From positions 6,345,001 to 6,409,000 of the forward strand of contig NZ_CP029552.1 of the NCBI RefSeq assembly GCF_003173775.1: a DNA stretch of 64,000 nt, in the 5' to 3' direction. Below the pieces are notes generated by a model that worked only from the letters and a program-made list of their open reading frames with translations, did no database searches and was not told the DNA's origin. Within the stretch, counting starts at the first letter, position 1, and each line of letters starts with the position of its first letter. The stretch comes from Methylobacterium sp. 17Sr1-1. GTDB lineage: Bacteria > Pseudomonadota > Alphaproteobacteria > Rhizobiales > Beijerinckiaceae. Both the position numbers and the translations under genes were made by a program. Shown here in pieces: positions 18,568-28,545 of this stretch.

Positions 18568-18835
18568 CCGACTTCCTCCCGCGGGCATCCGCACGTGCCG
18601 CGTCTTCGCGCCCCCCTTAACAGGGGATGCGGAGACCAGAAAGCCGGCGCGCGGGCGCAGAACGGCGCCCGTCGCGCCGGCCGGGCGTCATCCCGGGATG
18701 AGACGACCTGTCGAAAACGTAATGTTCTGTGGGAGCGAAAATGCCCCGCTCGGGCGTTGCCTCCCCGTGACAAACGCCGGCCCCCCTCCCATCTCGTGGG
18801 CGCCGGTCCGCCGGCAACCGAAGGAGTACGGCTCC

Positions 18836-19588
18836 ATGAACAGCGAAGAACGCGACGTCATCAACGGCATATTCCAGCGACTGGAGCAGGCCGCGCAGCA
18901 GCCCCGCGATGCCGACGCGGAGCGCTTCATCGCCGACAAGATCCGCGCCCAGCCCTACGCCCCCTACGCCATGGCGCAGCTCGTCTACGTGCAGGAGGAG
19001 GCGATCAAGAGCCTCAACCAGCAGCTCGAGCAGGCCCGGGCCGAGGCCCAGCGCGGCGGCCAGGGTGCTGGCCAGGGCTCCGGCGGCGGCTTCTTCTCCA
19101 GCATCTTCGGCGGCGGGTCGCGGCCCGAGCCGCAGCAACCGCCGCAGCGCGCCGGCGCCTGGGGCAACCAGGGCGGCTACGGCCAGCAGCCCCCGCCCGG
19201 CTACGGCGGCCCGCAGGGCTATCCGCCGCAGCAACCCGGCTACGGCGGCCCGCAACAGGGCGGTCCCTGGGGCGGTCAGCAGGCGCCGCAGCGCAGCGGC
19301 GGCGGCTTCCTTGCCACGGCGCTGCCGATGGCGGCCGGTGCGGCCGGCGGCATGCTGCTCGGCAGCGCGCTCAGCAACGCCTTCGCGGGCGGCCACTCGT
19401 CGCTCGGCAGCATGGCGGGCTTAGGGGGCGCCGGCGCTGCGGGCGGCACGGTCGTCGAGAACAACTACTTCGGCAACCAGGGCGGCAGCGAGGATTTCGG
19501 TGCCCCCCTCGGCGGCGACGATGCCGGCTTCCAGGACGCCTCCTTCGACGGCGACATGGGCGACGGCGGCAGCGACGACTGGGTCTGA
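18836..19588 (+). CDS. DUF2076 domain protein
   Basis: 250 residues. The N-terminal part (SEERDVINGIFQRLEQAAQ, about residues 2-90) matches the DUF2076 family and contains a short coiled coil (IKSLNQQLEQARAEAQ). The middle is a low-complexity Gly/Pro/Gln/Tyr region with several GYGGPQ-like repeats; a hydrophobic Gly/Ala segment and an acidic C-terminus (DDAGFQDASFDGDMGDGG) follow, with ENNYFGN in between. It is a periplasmic-ligand-binding-sensor-associated annotation in databases, but no function is known. AAGGAG lies 9 bp before the ATG. The 268 bp upstream hold no gene. Confidence 0.85.
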   Translation: MNSEERDVINGIFQRLEQAAQQPRDADAERFIADKIRAQPYAPYAMAQLVYVQEEAIKSLNQQLEQARAEAQRGGQGAGQGSGGGFFSSIFGGGSRPEPQQPPQRAGAWGNQGGYGQQPPPGYGGPQGYPPQQPGYGGPQQGGPWGGQQAPQRSGGGFLATALPMAAGAAGGMLLGSALSNAFAGGHSSLGSMAGLGGAGAAGGTVVENNYFGNQGGSEDFGAPLGGDDAGFQDASFDGDMGDGGSDDWV

Positions 19589-19612
19589 TCAGCCGTCGCA
19601 CCGGTTCTGAGG

Positions 19613-19642
19613 GGGCCCCGCCGCGGCGACGCGGCGGGGCCC
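19613..19642. terminator. Strong GC hairpin between convergent genes
   Basis: Perfect 13-bp stem 19613-19625 with 19630-19642 and a GCGA loop, located between the convergent DUF2076 and L,D-transpeptidase genes. It is suited to terminate from the plus side; no long T tract follows. Confidence 0.7.
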
Positions 19643-19661
19643 TCGTCATGTCGGATCCCGT

Positions 19662-19728
19662 GTCGTCAGATCGCTTGGTCGTCAGATCGCTTGGTCGTCA
19701 GATCACACTTGGTCGTCAGATCACCTGC
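19662..19728. repeat. 16-18 bp tandem repeat overlapping the 3' end of the L,D-transpeptidase gene
   Basis: GTCGTCAGATCGCTTG occurs at 19662 and 19678; an expanded 18-bp version starts at 19694 and a fourth partial unit at 19712. The last unit contains the stop codon of the transpeptidase gene (TCA at 19716-19718 on the plus strand), so each upstream unit also carries a copy of the gene's terminal codons and stop. Confidence 0.85.
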
Positions 19729-20666
19729 ACGCGGGCGCCGACCGGCACGCGCTCGTAGAGGTCGGTCACGTCCTCGTTCATCATCCGGATGCAGCCCGAG
19801 GAGACCGACTGGCCGATCGTGTGCGGCTCGTTGGTGCCGTGGATGCGGTAGAGCGACGAGCCGAGATAGAGGGCGCGGGCGCCGAGCGGGTTGGCGGGGC
19901 CGCCGGCCATGTGGCGCGGCAGGTCGGGGCGGCGGCGCAGCATCTCGGCCGGCGGGGTCCAGTCCGGCCACTCGCGCTTGGCGCTGACCGTCTTCATGCC
20001 CGACCAGGTGAAGCCCGGCCGGCCGACGCCGATGCCGTAGCGCAGGGCTCGGCCGCCGGGCTGGACCAGGTAGAGGAAGCGCGACGGCGTATCGATCACG
20101 ATGGTGCCGGGCCTCTGGCCTCCGTCATAGGCGACCTCCTGGCGCTGGAAGCGCGGATCCATCGCCCGGCCGATCCCCTCCTCCCGGGCCTCCGGCATCA
20201 CCGCCGGGCTCGGTCGGCCGCGGGGCGCCTCGAACGGGTCGGGCGCGTAGGCCTGGGGAGCTGCGGGCGGCGCATAGGCCTGCGGCGCGTAGGTCTGTGC
20301 CGGTAGCGGGTCGCCGGAATGCGGGTATCGCCGGGGCACCACCGGCTCGTAGCCGATCTGGGCGCCCGACGTGCCGGCGGCGGCGTAGCCCGCGGTGCGG
20401 GCATAGGCCGGCGGCGCCCCGTAAGGACCGGCAGCGGTGCCGGCCTGCCGGTAGCCGCGGCCCGCAAGGATCGTGCCGTCCGGGGCGACCGGCGCCGGGC
20501 GCAGCGGGCGGGCGGCGTAGGTCGGGTCCTGCCCGGTCATCAGGTACTCGATGAAGCCGCCGCCATAGGATCCGGGCGCTCCCTGCGCCAGGACCGGCAG
20601 AGGTCCGAGACCCGCCCCGAGACCGGCCGCGATCGCCCCGGCCAGCACCATCCCGCGCACCACCAT
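19716..20666 (-). CDS. L,D-transpeptidase (YkuD family)
   Basis: Periplasmic peptidoglycan cross-linking enzyme or protein-to-peptidoglycan anchoring enzyme, 316 residues. Signal peptide (MVLAGAIAAGLGAGLGPLPVLA), a Pro/Ala/Tyr-rich linker of about 120 residues with repeats such as YAPQAYAPPAAPQAYAPD, then the YkuD domain from about residue 170 (GTIVIDTPSRFLYLV). The catalytic signature is intact: HGTNEPHTIGQSVSSGCIRM with His and Cys nucleophile. Rhizobiales and Methylobacterium rely heavily on L,D-crosslinks and carry many paralogues, so the precise substrate is not assignable. Confidence 0.93.
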   Translation of the reverse strand: MVVRGMVLAGAIAAGLGAGLGPLPVLAQGAPGSYGGGFIEYLMTGQDPTYAARPLRPAPVAPDGTILAGRGYRQAGTAAGPYGAPPAYARTAGYAAAGTSGAQIGYEPVVPRRYPHSGDPLPAQTYAPQAYAPPAAPQAYAPDPFEAPRGRPSPAVMPEAREEGIGRAMDPRFQRQEVAYDGGQRPGTIVIDTPSRFLYLVQPGGRALRYGIGVGRPGFTWSGMKTVSAKREWPDWTPPAEMLRRRPDLPRHMAGGPANPLGARALYLGSSLYRIHGTNEPHTIGQSVSSGCIRMMNEDVTDLYERVPVGARVQVI

Positions 20667-20923
20667 CGCACCCGTCCCCGCAACCCCTGCCGCATCCCGG
20701 CGATGGCGCCAGGAGAGCAGGGACCCCGGGACCGGGCGGTGAAGGAACGTGGTGAGCGTTTCGCTAAATCCTTGCGACGAATCATTAATTCGGCCTCACG
20801 GTGAATCGTTCGTCACCGCGGGCGCAGCCTCCGGCAGGCATTCAGCAAATCGCAATCAATGTTGGGGACATTGGCCCGTGTGGGCCGTGCGATGCGGCCG
20901 CGGCTGCAGGCTCTCTCGGACCC

Positions 20924-21640
20924 ATGAAGAACAAGCGCTTCCGCATCGAGGACAGTCTCGGGGTTGCTTCCGTTCCCGTCGAGGCGGCGCCCCCGCCGGT
21001 CTCGCCCAACGACGAGCGGATCTCCGAGATCCTGGCGACGGTCAACGAGCTCAAGCGCCTGACCGAGACCACCACCGGCGACGTGATCGACGCCTGCCGG
21101 CGGGAGATGGCCGAGATCTACGGCATGCGCAACGAGCTCGACGTGATGAAGGCCGCGATCGGCCGGACCAAGCACGAGATCGCGGTGCTGCACCGGCAGG
21201 ACTTCGACGGCAAGGGCGTGCGCCGGGCCGCCGGCGAGCTGGACGCCGTGGTCGACGCCACCGAGCGGGCCACCACCACCATCCTGGCGGCGGTCGAGGA
21301 CATCGAGACCCACGCCTCGGTGCTGCGCTCGACCGGTGGCCTGAAGGATCACTCCGACGTCGACGCGATCCTCGAGCGCACCGTGGTGCTCTACGAGGCC
21401 TGCAACTTCCAGGACCTGACCGGCCAGCGCATCAGCAAGATCGTCAGCGTGCTGAAGTTCGTCGAGGACCACATCGACCGGATGATCGAGGCCTGGGGCG
21501 GCCTGGAGGCCTTCAAGGACCTGATCGGCGAGCGCGCCGGGGTCAGCATCGACGACGAGAGCAGCCTGCTCAACGGGCCTAAGCTCGACGAGGATCCGGG
21601 CCACGTCGACCAGACCGACATCGACGCGCTGTTCGACTGA
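20924..21640 (+). CDS. cheZ: CheZ-like chemotaxis protein phosphatase
   Basis: Dephosphorylates CheY-P. 238 mostly helical residues; the family signature YEACNFQDLTGQRISKIV (residues about 170-190, with the catalytic Gln of FQDLTGQ) is clear, and the C-terminal tail DQTDIDALFD resembles the CheY-binding peptide of CheZ (acidic, ending in a hydrophobic-Phe motif). ATG 20924 is preferred over upstream in-frame GTG/ATG codons because family similarity begins near SPNDERISEILATVNELK. No other che gene is adjacent; the 257 bp upstream (20667-20923) hold no gene. Confidence 0.85.
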   Translation: MKNKRFRIEDSLGVASVPVEAAPPPVSPNDERISEILATVNELKRLTETTTGDVIDACRREMAEIYGMRNELDVMKAAIGRTKHEIAVLHRQDFDGKGVRRAAGELDAVVDATERATTTILAAVEDIETHASVLRSTGGLKDHSDVDAILERTVVLYEACNFQDLTGQRISKIVSVLKFVEDHIDRMIEAWGGLEAFKDLIGERAGVSIDDESSLLNGPKLDEDPGHVDQTDIDALFD

Positions 21641-21708
21641 CGGGTGGGGCGGGCAGCGGCGGGGCGCCGGCGCTTCAAGGGCCAGCCGGCGAATTTCGTA
21701 CCCTCGAC

Positions 21709-21850
21709 GTCATCCCGGGGCTCGAAGGCGAGAACCCGGGATCCATAACCGCCGAGGTCGGAAGAGAGAGGCGGATCGCGTTCCGCCTCATCCCGCACCG
21801 TCGGTGGTCATGGATCCCGGGTTCGGATTTCGCGGCCCCGGGACGACCCG
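21709..21850. repeat. Intergenic CCCGGGATGAC-type dispersed repeat, paired copies
   Basis: CGTCATCCCGGGGCTCGAAG leads to GAACCCGGGATCCAT, and about 60 bp later ATGGATCCCGGGTTCGG is followed by GGCCCCGGGACGACC, so the whole gap forms a large palindrome with two inner hairpins. It fills most of the space between cheZ and the GT61 gene. Confidence 0.75.
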
Positions 21851-21886
21851 GAGGGTGTCGGCATCGTGGCGAGAGCGATACGGGAG

Positions 21887-22996
21887 CTACACCGGCCCCC
21901 GCCCGGCCATCCGCCCGAGCCGCGACCACGCCGCCGACAGCACGCCCCGCCCCGGATCCGGCATGGCCGCCATCCTGGCGATTCCCCGCAGCAGCCCGTC
22001 CGCGGCGGCGCGCGGGTCGGCGAGGGCCTGCTGGCTGCCGAAGGCGCCCGGCTCCGCCTCCGCCGTGCCGGGCTGGTGGAGATAGGTCACCGCGTTGCCG
22101 CAGAGCGCGTCGACGAGCAGGAAGGTCGGGTTGATCACCGGGCCGGGGCTCAGCGCCACCACCCGCCGGCGAGGCGGCGCGAACAGAGCCGTGTGCAGGG
22201 CCGAGCCGAGCGAGCCCGCGACCACCCGCCGGCGGGCGAAGAGCCGGACCTGCTCGGAAAAACTCATCGCCTCCGGGTGCAGGATCTCGACGCCCTCCCG
22301 GGCCAGGATCTCCGTCACCGCCTCCTCGTTGGCGAAGCGGCGCACGCCGCCCGAGAGCCGCGTCTTCGCGAGGTAGGCCGGGCGGTCGTCCGCATCGACC
22401 TCGTCCAGAGCGTAGCAGCCCGCTCCGATCTCCCGGCACAGGTCGCGGAAGACCGTGTGGGCAAAACCCTCCTCCTGGAAGGCGGGAGCCGGCACGATCG
22501 CGCGGCGCAGGCGCATCGGCGCCTCGAAGGCGTGGACGTCGCGGACCGCGAGGCCGAGCCGCGCCAGGATGTCGACGGCGAAGCGGTAGGGCTGCCACAG
22601 GCCCTCGTGGGCCGGGGCGTAGCACAGGATCGGCGCCGGGGCTTGAGCCCGCAGCAGCGGCCAGAACCGCGGCAGGGTGGTGACCAGGAAGTGCCCGTAA
22701 TGCAGGTGGGCACCGCCGAGGAACAGGTAGGTCTCCTCCGGCGCGTACGGGATGGCCGCCGGCAGGCCGTCCGGCCACGCCTCGGGCCAGTCGGTGCGCT
22801 GCCAGGACGGGGTGGTGCCGCTCCCGCGGATGTCGACGCTCTCGGGGATGAAGCGGCGGGCGGCGTCGAACAGGGCCGAGGGCTGGCCCCGTGCCTCGCT
22901 GTGCGGCAGGTAGAGGACGTCCTCGACGATCCGTACGGCCGGCAGGTCGGGCCGGAGACGCGGGATCCGGGGCGTCCGGCAGGCGCGGAGCGTCAT
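21887..22996 (-). CDS. Glycosyltransferase family 61 (DUF563) protein
   Basis: 369 residues. Matches the GT61/DUF563 pattern of bacterial proteins: the central [20 protein letters not shown] block, [38 protein letters not shown] and a C-terminal [17 protein letters not shown] segment (the usual GSALHN-like motif). These cytosolic enzymes add sugars to capsular or exopolysaccharide; the acceptor is unknown. It stands alone and is divergent from uvrC. Confidence 0.85.
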   Translation of the reverse strand: MTLRACRTPRIPRLRPDLPAVRIVEDVLYLPHSEARGQPSALFDAARRFIPESVDIRGSGTTPSWQRTDWPEAWPDGLPAAIPYAPEETYLFLGGAHLHYGHFLVTTLPRFWPLLRAQAPAPILCYAPAHEGLWQPYRFAVDILARLGLAVRDVHAFEAPMRLRRAIVPAPAFQEEGFAHTVFRDLCREIGAGCYALDEVDADDRPAYLAKTRLSGGVRRFANEEAVTEILAREGVEILHPEAMSFSEQVRLFARRRVVAGSLGSALHTALFAPPRRRVVALSPGPVINPTFLLVDALCGNAVTYLHQPGTAEAEPGAFGSQQALADPRAAADGLLRGIARMAAMPDPGRGVLSAAWSRLGRMAGRGPV

Positions 22997-23104
22997 GCGG
23001 GGCGGGGTGTCACGGGGGTGGTCCTTCGGCGCGGGCGTGAGGGAGGCCTTTTAGCGCCTAGGGCCGGTCTTTCCAGCGGCGGGAAGGCCGCCTACATCGC
23101 CCTC

Positions 23105-25156
23105 ATGAGCCGACAGCCTGGGAACGACGTGCCGCCCGACGCCCTCGACACGATCGAGGACGACGACGAGGCGGTGGACGCCCTCGACACCGCCCCCGAG
23201 ATCGACTTCGACCTCGATGCCGGCGCCGGCGCGATCCAGGCCGGCACCGCGGTGATCCGTCGGTTCTGGACCACCCTGCCGACTTCGCCGGGCGTCTACC
23301 GGATGTTCGACGCCAAGGGCGACGTGCTCTACGTCGGCAAGGCCAAGAACCTGAAGAACCGCGTCGGGTCCTACGCGCGGGGCCAGGCGCACACCAACCG
23401 CATCGCCCGGATGATCGCCGAGACGGCCTCGATGGAGTTCGTCACCACGGCGACCGAGACCGAGGCGCTGCTGCTCGAAGCGAACCTCATCAAGCAGCTG
23501 AAGCCCCGCTTCAACGTGCTGATGCGGGACGACAAGTCCCTGCCCTACATCCTGCTCACCGCCGATTCCAACGCGCCGCAGCTCGTCAAGCATCGCGGGG
23601 CGCGGCGTCGCGCCGGCCATTATTACGGCCCCTTCGCCAGCGTCTGGGCGGTGAACCGCACGGTCAACGCGCTCCAGCGCGCCTTCCTGCTGCGCTCCTG
23701 CTCCGACAGCTACTTCGAGAACCGCACGCGGCCGTGCCTGCTCTACCAGATCAAGCGCTGCTCGGGCCCCTGCACCAACGAGATCTCGGTCGAGGACTAT
23801 GCCGGCCTCGCCGCGGAAGCGCGGGGGTTTCTCTCGGGCAAGTCCAACGCCGTGAAGGAGCGCATGGCCGCCGAGATGCAGGCCGCCTCCGACGCCTGGG
23901 AGTTCGAGAAGGCGGCGCGCTACCGCGACCGCATCGCCGCGCTCGCCGCCATCCAGGGCGTGCAGGGCGTGAACACGCAAGGGATCGAGGAGGCCGACGT
24001 CTTCGCCCTCGACGAGCAGGCCGGCCAGTTCTGCATCGAGGTGTTCTTCTTCCGCAACTGGCAGAACTGGGGCAACCGGGCCTACTTTCCGAAGGCCGAC
24101 CGCAGCATGAGCCCGGCCGAGGTGCTGGCCTCGTTCCTGGCCCAGTTCTACGACGACAAGCCGGCGCCCCGCCTCGTGCTGACCTCGCACGAGATCGAGG
24201 ATGCGGAGCTGCTCGCCGCCGCGCTCTCGACCAGGGCCGAGAACCGGGTCGAGATCCACGCCCCGAAGCGCGCCGAGCGCAAGAACCTCGTCGACTACGC
24301 CGCCCGCAACGCCCGCGAGGCGTTGGGCAGGCGCCTCGCCGACACCGCCTCGCAGGGCAAGCTGCTCGCCGCCCTCGGCACGTCGTTCAACCTCGCCGCG
24401 GCGCCGCGGCGGATCGAGGTCTACGACAACTCGCACATCATGGGGACGAACGCCGTCGGCGCGATGATCGTCGCGGGCCCCACCGGCTTCATGAAGACCC
24501 ATTACCGCACCTTCACCATCAAGTCCGAGGAGGTGAAGCCCGGCGACGATTACGGCATGATGCGCGAGGTGCTGCAGCGCCGCTTCGCGCGCCTGGTCAA
24601 GGAGCATCCGCGCACCAAGGCGGAGGCGGCGATGGCCGCTGCCGAGGGTGGGCCGGCAGAGCCGGAGCCGGCGCCCGATCCGGCGGACCCGGACGTGTTT
24701 CCGGCCTGGCCCGACCTGGTGCTGATCGACGGCGGCCGCGGTCAGCTCGAAGCGGCCCGAAAGGCCCTCGACGAGGTCGGGGTGACCGACGTGCCGCTCG
24801 TCGGCATCGCCAAGGGGCGCGACCGCGACGCGGGCCGCGAGACCTTCTTCGTGCCCGGCCAGGCGCCGTTCCGGCTGCCGCCGCGGGATCCGACGCTCTA
24901 CTTCGTCCAGCGCCTGCGCGACGAGGCCCACCGCTTCGCCATCGGGGCGCACCGGGCCAAGCGGAAGCGCGAGATGGTGAAGAACCCCCTCGACGAGATC
25001 CCGGGGGTGGGCCCGACCCGCAAGCGCGCGCTCCTGCACCATTTCGGGACGGTGAAGGCGATCGAGCGGGCGGCCCTGGAGGATCTCGCCAAGGCGCCGG
25101 GCGTCAATGCCGCCACCGCCCGGGCGGTCTACGACTTCTTCCATACCGATGCGTGA
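23105..25156 (+). CDS. uvrC: Excinuclease ABC subunit C
   Basis: Nuclease subunit of nucleotide-excision repair, 683 residues. N-terminal GIY-YIG domain ([20 protein letters not shown]), UVR motif at about residues 260-295 ([19 protein letters not shown]), RNase H-like endonuclease domain ([20 protein letters not shown], then [15 protein letters not shown]) and C-terminal helix-hairpin-helix pair ([20 protein letters not shown]). The frame is open for 1.2 kb upstream; ATG 23105 is chosen from family length. About 55 residues of acidic extension precede the GIY-YIG domain ([18 protein letters not shown]). Its stop overlaps the pgsA start. Confidence 0.97.
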   Translation: MSRQPGNDVPPDALDTIEDDDEAVDALDTAPEIDFDLDAGAGAIQAGTAVIRRFWTTLPTSPGVYRMFDAKGDVLYVGKAKNLKNRVGSYARGQAHTNRIARMIAETASMEFVTTATETEALLLEANLIKQLKPRFNVLMRDDKSLPYILLTADSNAPQLVKHRGARRRAGHYYGPFASVWAVNRTVNALQRAFLLRSCSDSYFENRTRPCLLYQIKRCSGPCTNEISVEDYAGLAAEARGFLSGKSNAVKERMAAEMQAASDAWEFEKAARYRDRIAALAAIQGVQGVNTQGIEEADVFALDEQAGQFCIEVFFFRNWQNWGNRAYFPKADRSMSPAEVLASFLAQFYDDKPAPRLVLTSHEIEDAELLAAALSTRAENRVEIHAPKRAERKNLVDYAARNAREALGRRLADTASQGKLLAALGTSFNLAAAPRRIEVYDNSHIMGTNAVGAMIVAGPTGFMKTHYRTFTIKSEEVKPGDDYGMMREVLQRRFARLVKEHPRTKAEAAMAAAEGGPAEPEPAPDPADPDVFPAWPDLVLIDGGRGQLEAARKALDEVGVTDVPLVGIAKGRDRDAGRETFFVPGQAPFRLPPRDPTLYFVQRLRDEAHRFAIGAHRAKRKREMVKNPLDEIPGVGPTRKRALLHHFGTVKAIERAALEDLAKAPGVNAATARAVYDFFHTDA

Positions 25157-25835
25157 CGAATCGCCGATGCGTGACGTCGAGTCCGGGTCGAGTTCTGTTG
25201 ACGCCCCCTCCCCCCGCGTGGTTTCACCGACGGTGATGAACGTGGTCGTACCCCGGCGCCGCTCGACGGCCCTGAACCTCGCGAACCTCCTGACCTACGG
25301 CCGTCTGGTCGCGGTGCCGGTGGTGGTGGCGCTGCTGTTCTGGCCGCAGGACGACACCGCGCGCTGGATCGCCGTCGCCGTCTTCGTCGCCGCCGCGATC
25401 ACCGACTACCTCGACGGCTACGTCGCCCGCACCTACTCGCAGAGCTCGGCGCTCGGGCGGATGCTCGACCCGATCGCCGACAAGCTGCTCGTCGCCGCGA
25501 GCCTGCTGATGCTCTGCGCCGACGGGACGATCCGCGGCTGGTCGCTCTGGGCCGCGATCGTGATCCTGTGCCGCGAGATCCTGGTCTCAGGGTTGCGCGA
25601 GTACCTCGCCGAGCTGAAGGTCGGCGTGCCGGTGAGCCGGGTCGCCAAGTGGAAGACCGCGGTGCAGCTCGTGGCCCTCGGCGTGCTGATCGCCGGCCCC
25701 GCCGGCGAGCGGGTGCTGCCGGGCAACGGCACGCTCGGGCTCGTCCTGCTCTGGCTCGCCGCGGCGCTGACGCTCTACACGGGCTACGACTACATGCGCT
25801 CCGGCATCCGCCACGTCATCGACGACGAGAGATGA
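25149..25835 (+). CDS. pgsA: CDP-diacylglycerol--glycerol-3-phosphate 3-phosphatidyltransferase
   Basis: Makes phosphatidylglycerol phosphate in the inner membrane. The CDP-alcohol phosphotransferase motif D-x2-D-G-x2-A-R-x8-G-x3-D-x3-D is present ([20 protein letters not shown] followed by LDPIADK), with about five membrane helices. Three in-frame starts are possible: ATG 25149 overlapping the uvrC stop by 8 bp, ATG 25167, and ATG 25236 which would begin just before [18 protein letters not shown], where family similarity starts. The longest is listed; the shortest (199 residues) is close to the usual family length. Confidence 0.93.
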   Translation: MRDESPMRDVESGSSSVDAPSPRVVSPTVMNVVVPRRRSTALNLANLLTYGRLVAVPVVVALLFWPQDDTARWIAVAVFVAAAITDYLDGYVARTYSQSSALGRMLDPIADKLLVAASLLMLCADGTIRGWSLWAAIVILCREILVSGLREYLAELKVGVPVSRVAKWKTAVQLVALGVLIAGPAGERVLPGNGTLGLVLLWLAAALTLYTGYDYMRSGIRHVIDDER

Positions 25836-25842
25836 GCCCCCG

Positions 25843-26094
25843 ATGAAGCTCGTCTATTTCGCCTGGGTCCGCGAGCGGATCGGCCGCCCCGAGGAAACCC
25901 TCGACCTGCCGCCGGAGGTGACGACGGTCGCCGACCTCGTCGCGTGGCTGAGGGGCCGCGGCGAGGAATACGCCTACGCCTTCGAGACGGACGGCGTGGT
26001 CCGCGCCGCCGTCGACCGGGTCCATGCCAAGCCCGGGACCGCGCTCGCCGGCGCGAGCGAGGTGGCGTTCTTCCCGCCGATGACCGGGGGGTGA
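25843..26094 (+). CDS. moaD: Molybdopterin synthase small subunit
   Basis: 83-residue beta-grasp sulfur carrier that ends in the required Gly-Gly (FFPPMTGG), which is adenylated and thiocarboxylated to deliver sulfur to precursor Z. VYFAWVRERIGRPEE at the N-terminus is typical. It starts 7 bp after the pgsA stop, giving an uvrC-pgsA-moaD order seen widely in Rhizobiales; moaE would usually follow but is absent here, where a dispersed repeat and an unrelated gene come next. Confidence 0.95.
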   Translation: MKLVYFAWVRERIGRPEETLDLPPEVTTVADLVAWLRGRGEEYAYAFETDGVVRAAVDRVHAKPGTALAGASEVAFFPPMTGG

Positions 26095-26165
26095 GGCGGC
26101 TCGTGGGGCCGGATCGTCCTCCGCGAGCCTCTGTTCGGCTTCCACAACAGTTTTGTCACCCTCCG

Positions 26166-26203
26166 CGTCATCCCGGGGCCGCGTAGCGGAGGCCGGGATG
26201 ATG
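26166..26203. repeat. Intergenic CCCGGGATGAC-type dispersed repeat
   Basis: CGTCATCCCGGGGCCGCGTA followed by GCGGAGGCCGGGATGATGCG: a compact hairpin with complementary outer arms and a GTAGC loop region, between moaD and the DUF3616 gene. Confidence 0.8.
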
Positions 26204-26273
26204 CGGAGGGTCGTTGGTCGAGGCGCCCATCCGACCGGCTTCCGCATTTCGACCAAATACCCAGAGACCCGTG

Positions 26274-27317
26274 ATGCCCCGCCCCCTGCCGCTCCTCGCG
26301 CTCCTGGTCTCGTCCCTCGCGGTCTCCGCCGCCTCGGCCGAGCCGGTGAAGGTGGGGCCACTGCTGGAGCATCGCGGGATGTGCGAGGCCTCGGGCGCGG
26401 TGCCGTATCCGCGCGGGAGCTTCGGTGACCGGTTCCTGGTGGTCGACGACGAATCGACGGTGGTGATGCTCTACCGGGCCGGGGCGAGCGGCGACGCGCT
26501 GCCGCTGGCGGGCAGCGATCTGGGTCCGCAACTCGGCCTCGGGCCAGAGGACCGCAAGGCCGACCTCGAATCCGCGACCTGGCTCGGCTCCGACCTCTAC
26601 GTGCTCGGTTCCCACAGCCGCCGGCGCGGCGGCAAGCAGAGCCCCGGCCGCGGCCGCCTCGCCGCCGTGACGGTGGCGGACACGGACGGCCCCGGCCTCG
26701 CCCCGAAGGGCCGCGCGGTGAAGGGGCTGCCGCAGGCCTTCGCCGCCCTGTCGCCCCTGTTCGCGGAGCGGATCGGGCTCGACGTATCGGCCCGGGACGA
26801 CCTCGACCCCAAGCGCAAGGGCTTCAACATCGAGGGGATGGCGCCGCGGCCGGACGGCAAGTCGCTCTGGCTCGGCCTGCGCAACCCCCTCGACACCGAC
26901 GCCAACGCCCTGCTGGTGGCGCTGGAGAACCCGGCCGAAGCGGTGGCCGGCGCCGCCCCGCGCCTCGGCACCCCGGTCGCGCTGGATCTCAAGGGCCGCG
27001 GCATCCGGGACATCGCCTACGCGCCCCAGGCCAGGACCTACTTCATCCTGGCGGGCGGAGCCGGCGGCGGCGGCGAGCCGTTCGACCTCTACCGCTGGTC
27101 GGGCGATCCGGCGGACAGGCCCGCGCGGGTCGAGGGTGCCGCGGCGGCCTTCGCGCCGATTCCCGATTTTCAGCCGGAGGCCTTGCTGGTCAGCCCGGCC
27201 GGCGACCGGGTCCAGGTGCTGAGCGACGACGGCGAGGCCCTCGGCTCCGACGGCAGGCCGTGCGAGGAGTCGCGGGACGGCAAGCGGTTCCGGAGCCTGA
27301 CGCTCGACCTGAAGTAG
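26274..27317 (+). CDS. DUF3616 family secreted protein
   Basis: 347 residues with signal peptide (LPLLALLVSSLAVSAASA). The mature part is beta-rich and shows the repeated propeller-like phrases of DUF3616 proteins: EASGAVPYPRGSFGDRFLVV, KADLESATWLGSDLYVLGSH, KGFNIEGMAPRPDGKSLWLG and DFQPEALLVSP. The domain is thought to form a beta-propeller; no enzymatic activity is known. GTG 26271 sits directly before the ATG in frame. The gene is convergent with the metal-binding protein gene that follows. Confidence 0.8.
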   Translation: MPRPLPLLALLVSSLAVSAASAEPVKVGPLLEHRGMCEASGAVPYPRGSFGDRFLVVDDESTVVMLYRAGASGDALPLAGSDLGPQLGLGPEDRKADLESATWLGSDLYVLGSHSRRRGGKQSPGRGRLAAVTVADTDGPGLAPKGRAVKGLPQAFAALSPLFAERIGLDVSARDDLDPKRKGFNIEGMAPRPDGKSLWLGLRNPLDTDANALLVALENPAEAVAGAAPRLGTPVALDLKGRGIRDIAYAPQARTYFILAGGAGGGGEPFDLYRWSGDPADRPARVEGAAAAFAPIPDFQPEALLVSPAGDRVQVLSDDGEALGSDGRPCEESRDGKRFRSLTLDLK

Positions 27318-27326
27318 GGCGCATCC

Positions 27327-28268
27327 TCACCCGCCCAGGGCCGCCACGAACTCCCGAACGTTGTGGCGCATCATCTCGAGATAGGTCGGCGCGGGGCCGC
27401 CGGGCTCGGACAGGGCGTCGGAGAAGACCCGGCCGCCCGCCTTGGCGCCGCCCTCCCGGGCGATCTGCTGCATCAGCCGCGGATCGGAGATGTTCTCGAG
27501 GAACACCGCCGGGATCCTGTCGCGGCGGACCTGCCGCACGATCGCCGCGACGTCGCGGGCGGTGGCCTCGCTCTGGCTCGACACGCCCTGGGGGGCGACG
27601 AAGCGTAGCCCATAGGCCCTGGCGAAGTACCCGAAGGCGTCGTGGGTGGTGACGATGCGCCGGCGCGCCTCCGGAATACCGGCGACCGCCTTGCGCACCT
27701 CGGCATCGAGGGCGTCGAGCTGCGCGAGGTAGGCCGTCGCATTGGCCTGGTAGGCCGCCCTGCCCTCGGGATCGGCGCTCGCCAGCCCGTCGCGGATATT
27801 GGCGACGTAAGTCCGGGTATTGGCGACGTTCTGCCAGGCATGCGGATCGGCGGCGTGCGAATGCCCATGATCCGGGCCGTGGCCGTCGTCGTCCTCCTCG
27901 ATCGGGACGATGCCCTTCGCGGCGACGACGACCTTGGCCTTGGTGCCGGAGGCCTTGATCAGCCGGTCGATCCAGCCCTCGAAGCCGAGGCCGTTCACCA
28001 CCACGAGCCGCGCCGCCGCCACGGCCTGGGCGTCCGCCGGGGCCGGCACGAAGCTGTGCGCGTCGCCGTTCGGCCCGACGAGCGTGGTGACGGCGACCCG
28101 CGATCCCCCGACCTGCCGCACGAGATCGCCCAGGATCGAGAAGGTCGCCACCACGCGGACGGTCTCTTGCTGGACGGGTTCTTGCCGGGCGGGCTCCTGT
28201 GCCCGCGCCGGGACGATCCAGGCGAGGCCCAGAGCCAGCAGCAGCGTTCCGATTCCCAGCCTGCCCAT
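27327..28268 (-). CDS. Metal ABC transporter substrate-binding protein (ZnuA/TroA family)
   Basis: Periplasmic Zn or Mn binder, 313 residues. Signal peptide (LGIGTLLLALGLAWIVPARA), then the cluster A-I fold: first ligand His in GDAHSFVP, a His-rich loop (HGPDHGHSHAADPHAW) containing the second ligand, THDAFGYFARAYG, FLENISDPRL and the C-terminal Asp of VFSDALSE. The Glu/Asp pattern resembles Mn/Fe binders while the His-rich loop is typical of Zn binders, so specificity is left open. ATG 28268 follows GAGGG by 10 bp; a GTG at 28301 is in frame. No permease or ATPase gene lies beside it. Confidence 0.9.
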   Translation of the reverse strand: MGRLGIGTLLLALGLAWIVPARAQEPARQEPVQQETVRVVATFSILGDLVRQVGGSRVAVTTLVGPNGDAHSFVPAPADAQAVAAARLVVVNGLGFEGWIDRLIKASGTKAKVVVAAKGIVPIEEDDDGHGPDHGHSHAADPHAWQNVANTRTYVANIRDGLASADPEGRAAYQANATAYLAQLDALDAEVRKAVAGIPEARRRIVTTHDAFGYFARAYGLRFVAPQGVSSQSEATARDVAAIVRQVRRDRIPAVFLENISDPRLMQQIAREGGAKAGGRVFSDALSEPGGPAPTYLEMMRHNVREFVAALGG

Positions 28269-28545
28269 CACCACAATCCCTCGCTCGACGACGTGCCTCA
28301 CCTAGGCCGGCGCGGGGAAGATTGCAACATTGTTACACCACCGGTGGGCTGGGGTCCGCTCCGGTGGTCCGGGAGTCTGCCGCGGAGTTAACCTGGAGCG
28401 AGGACAGGGCGGCGCGGCGCGTCCAGGGTCGCGGCCGTCACGCCGTTCCTGCCGCTCCCGCTCGGACGGTGTCACCGGCGGGCCGGACCATCATGCGCGA
28501 GCGGGATGCCCCGGCCCGCTGCTCTCTTTTCTCGCCATTCCCGCC

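Noticed and set aside
23051..25144. Open frame antisense to uvrC
   Set aside because: Shadow frame caused by high GC3; no domain content.
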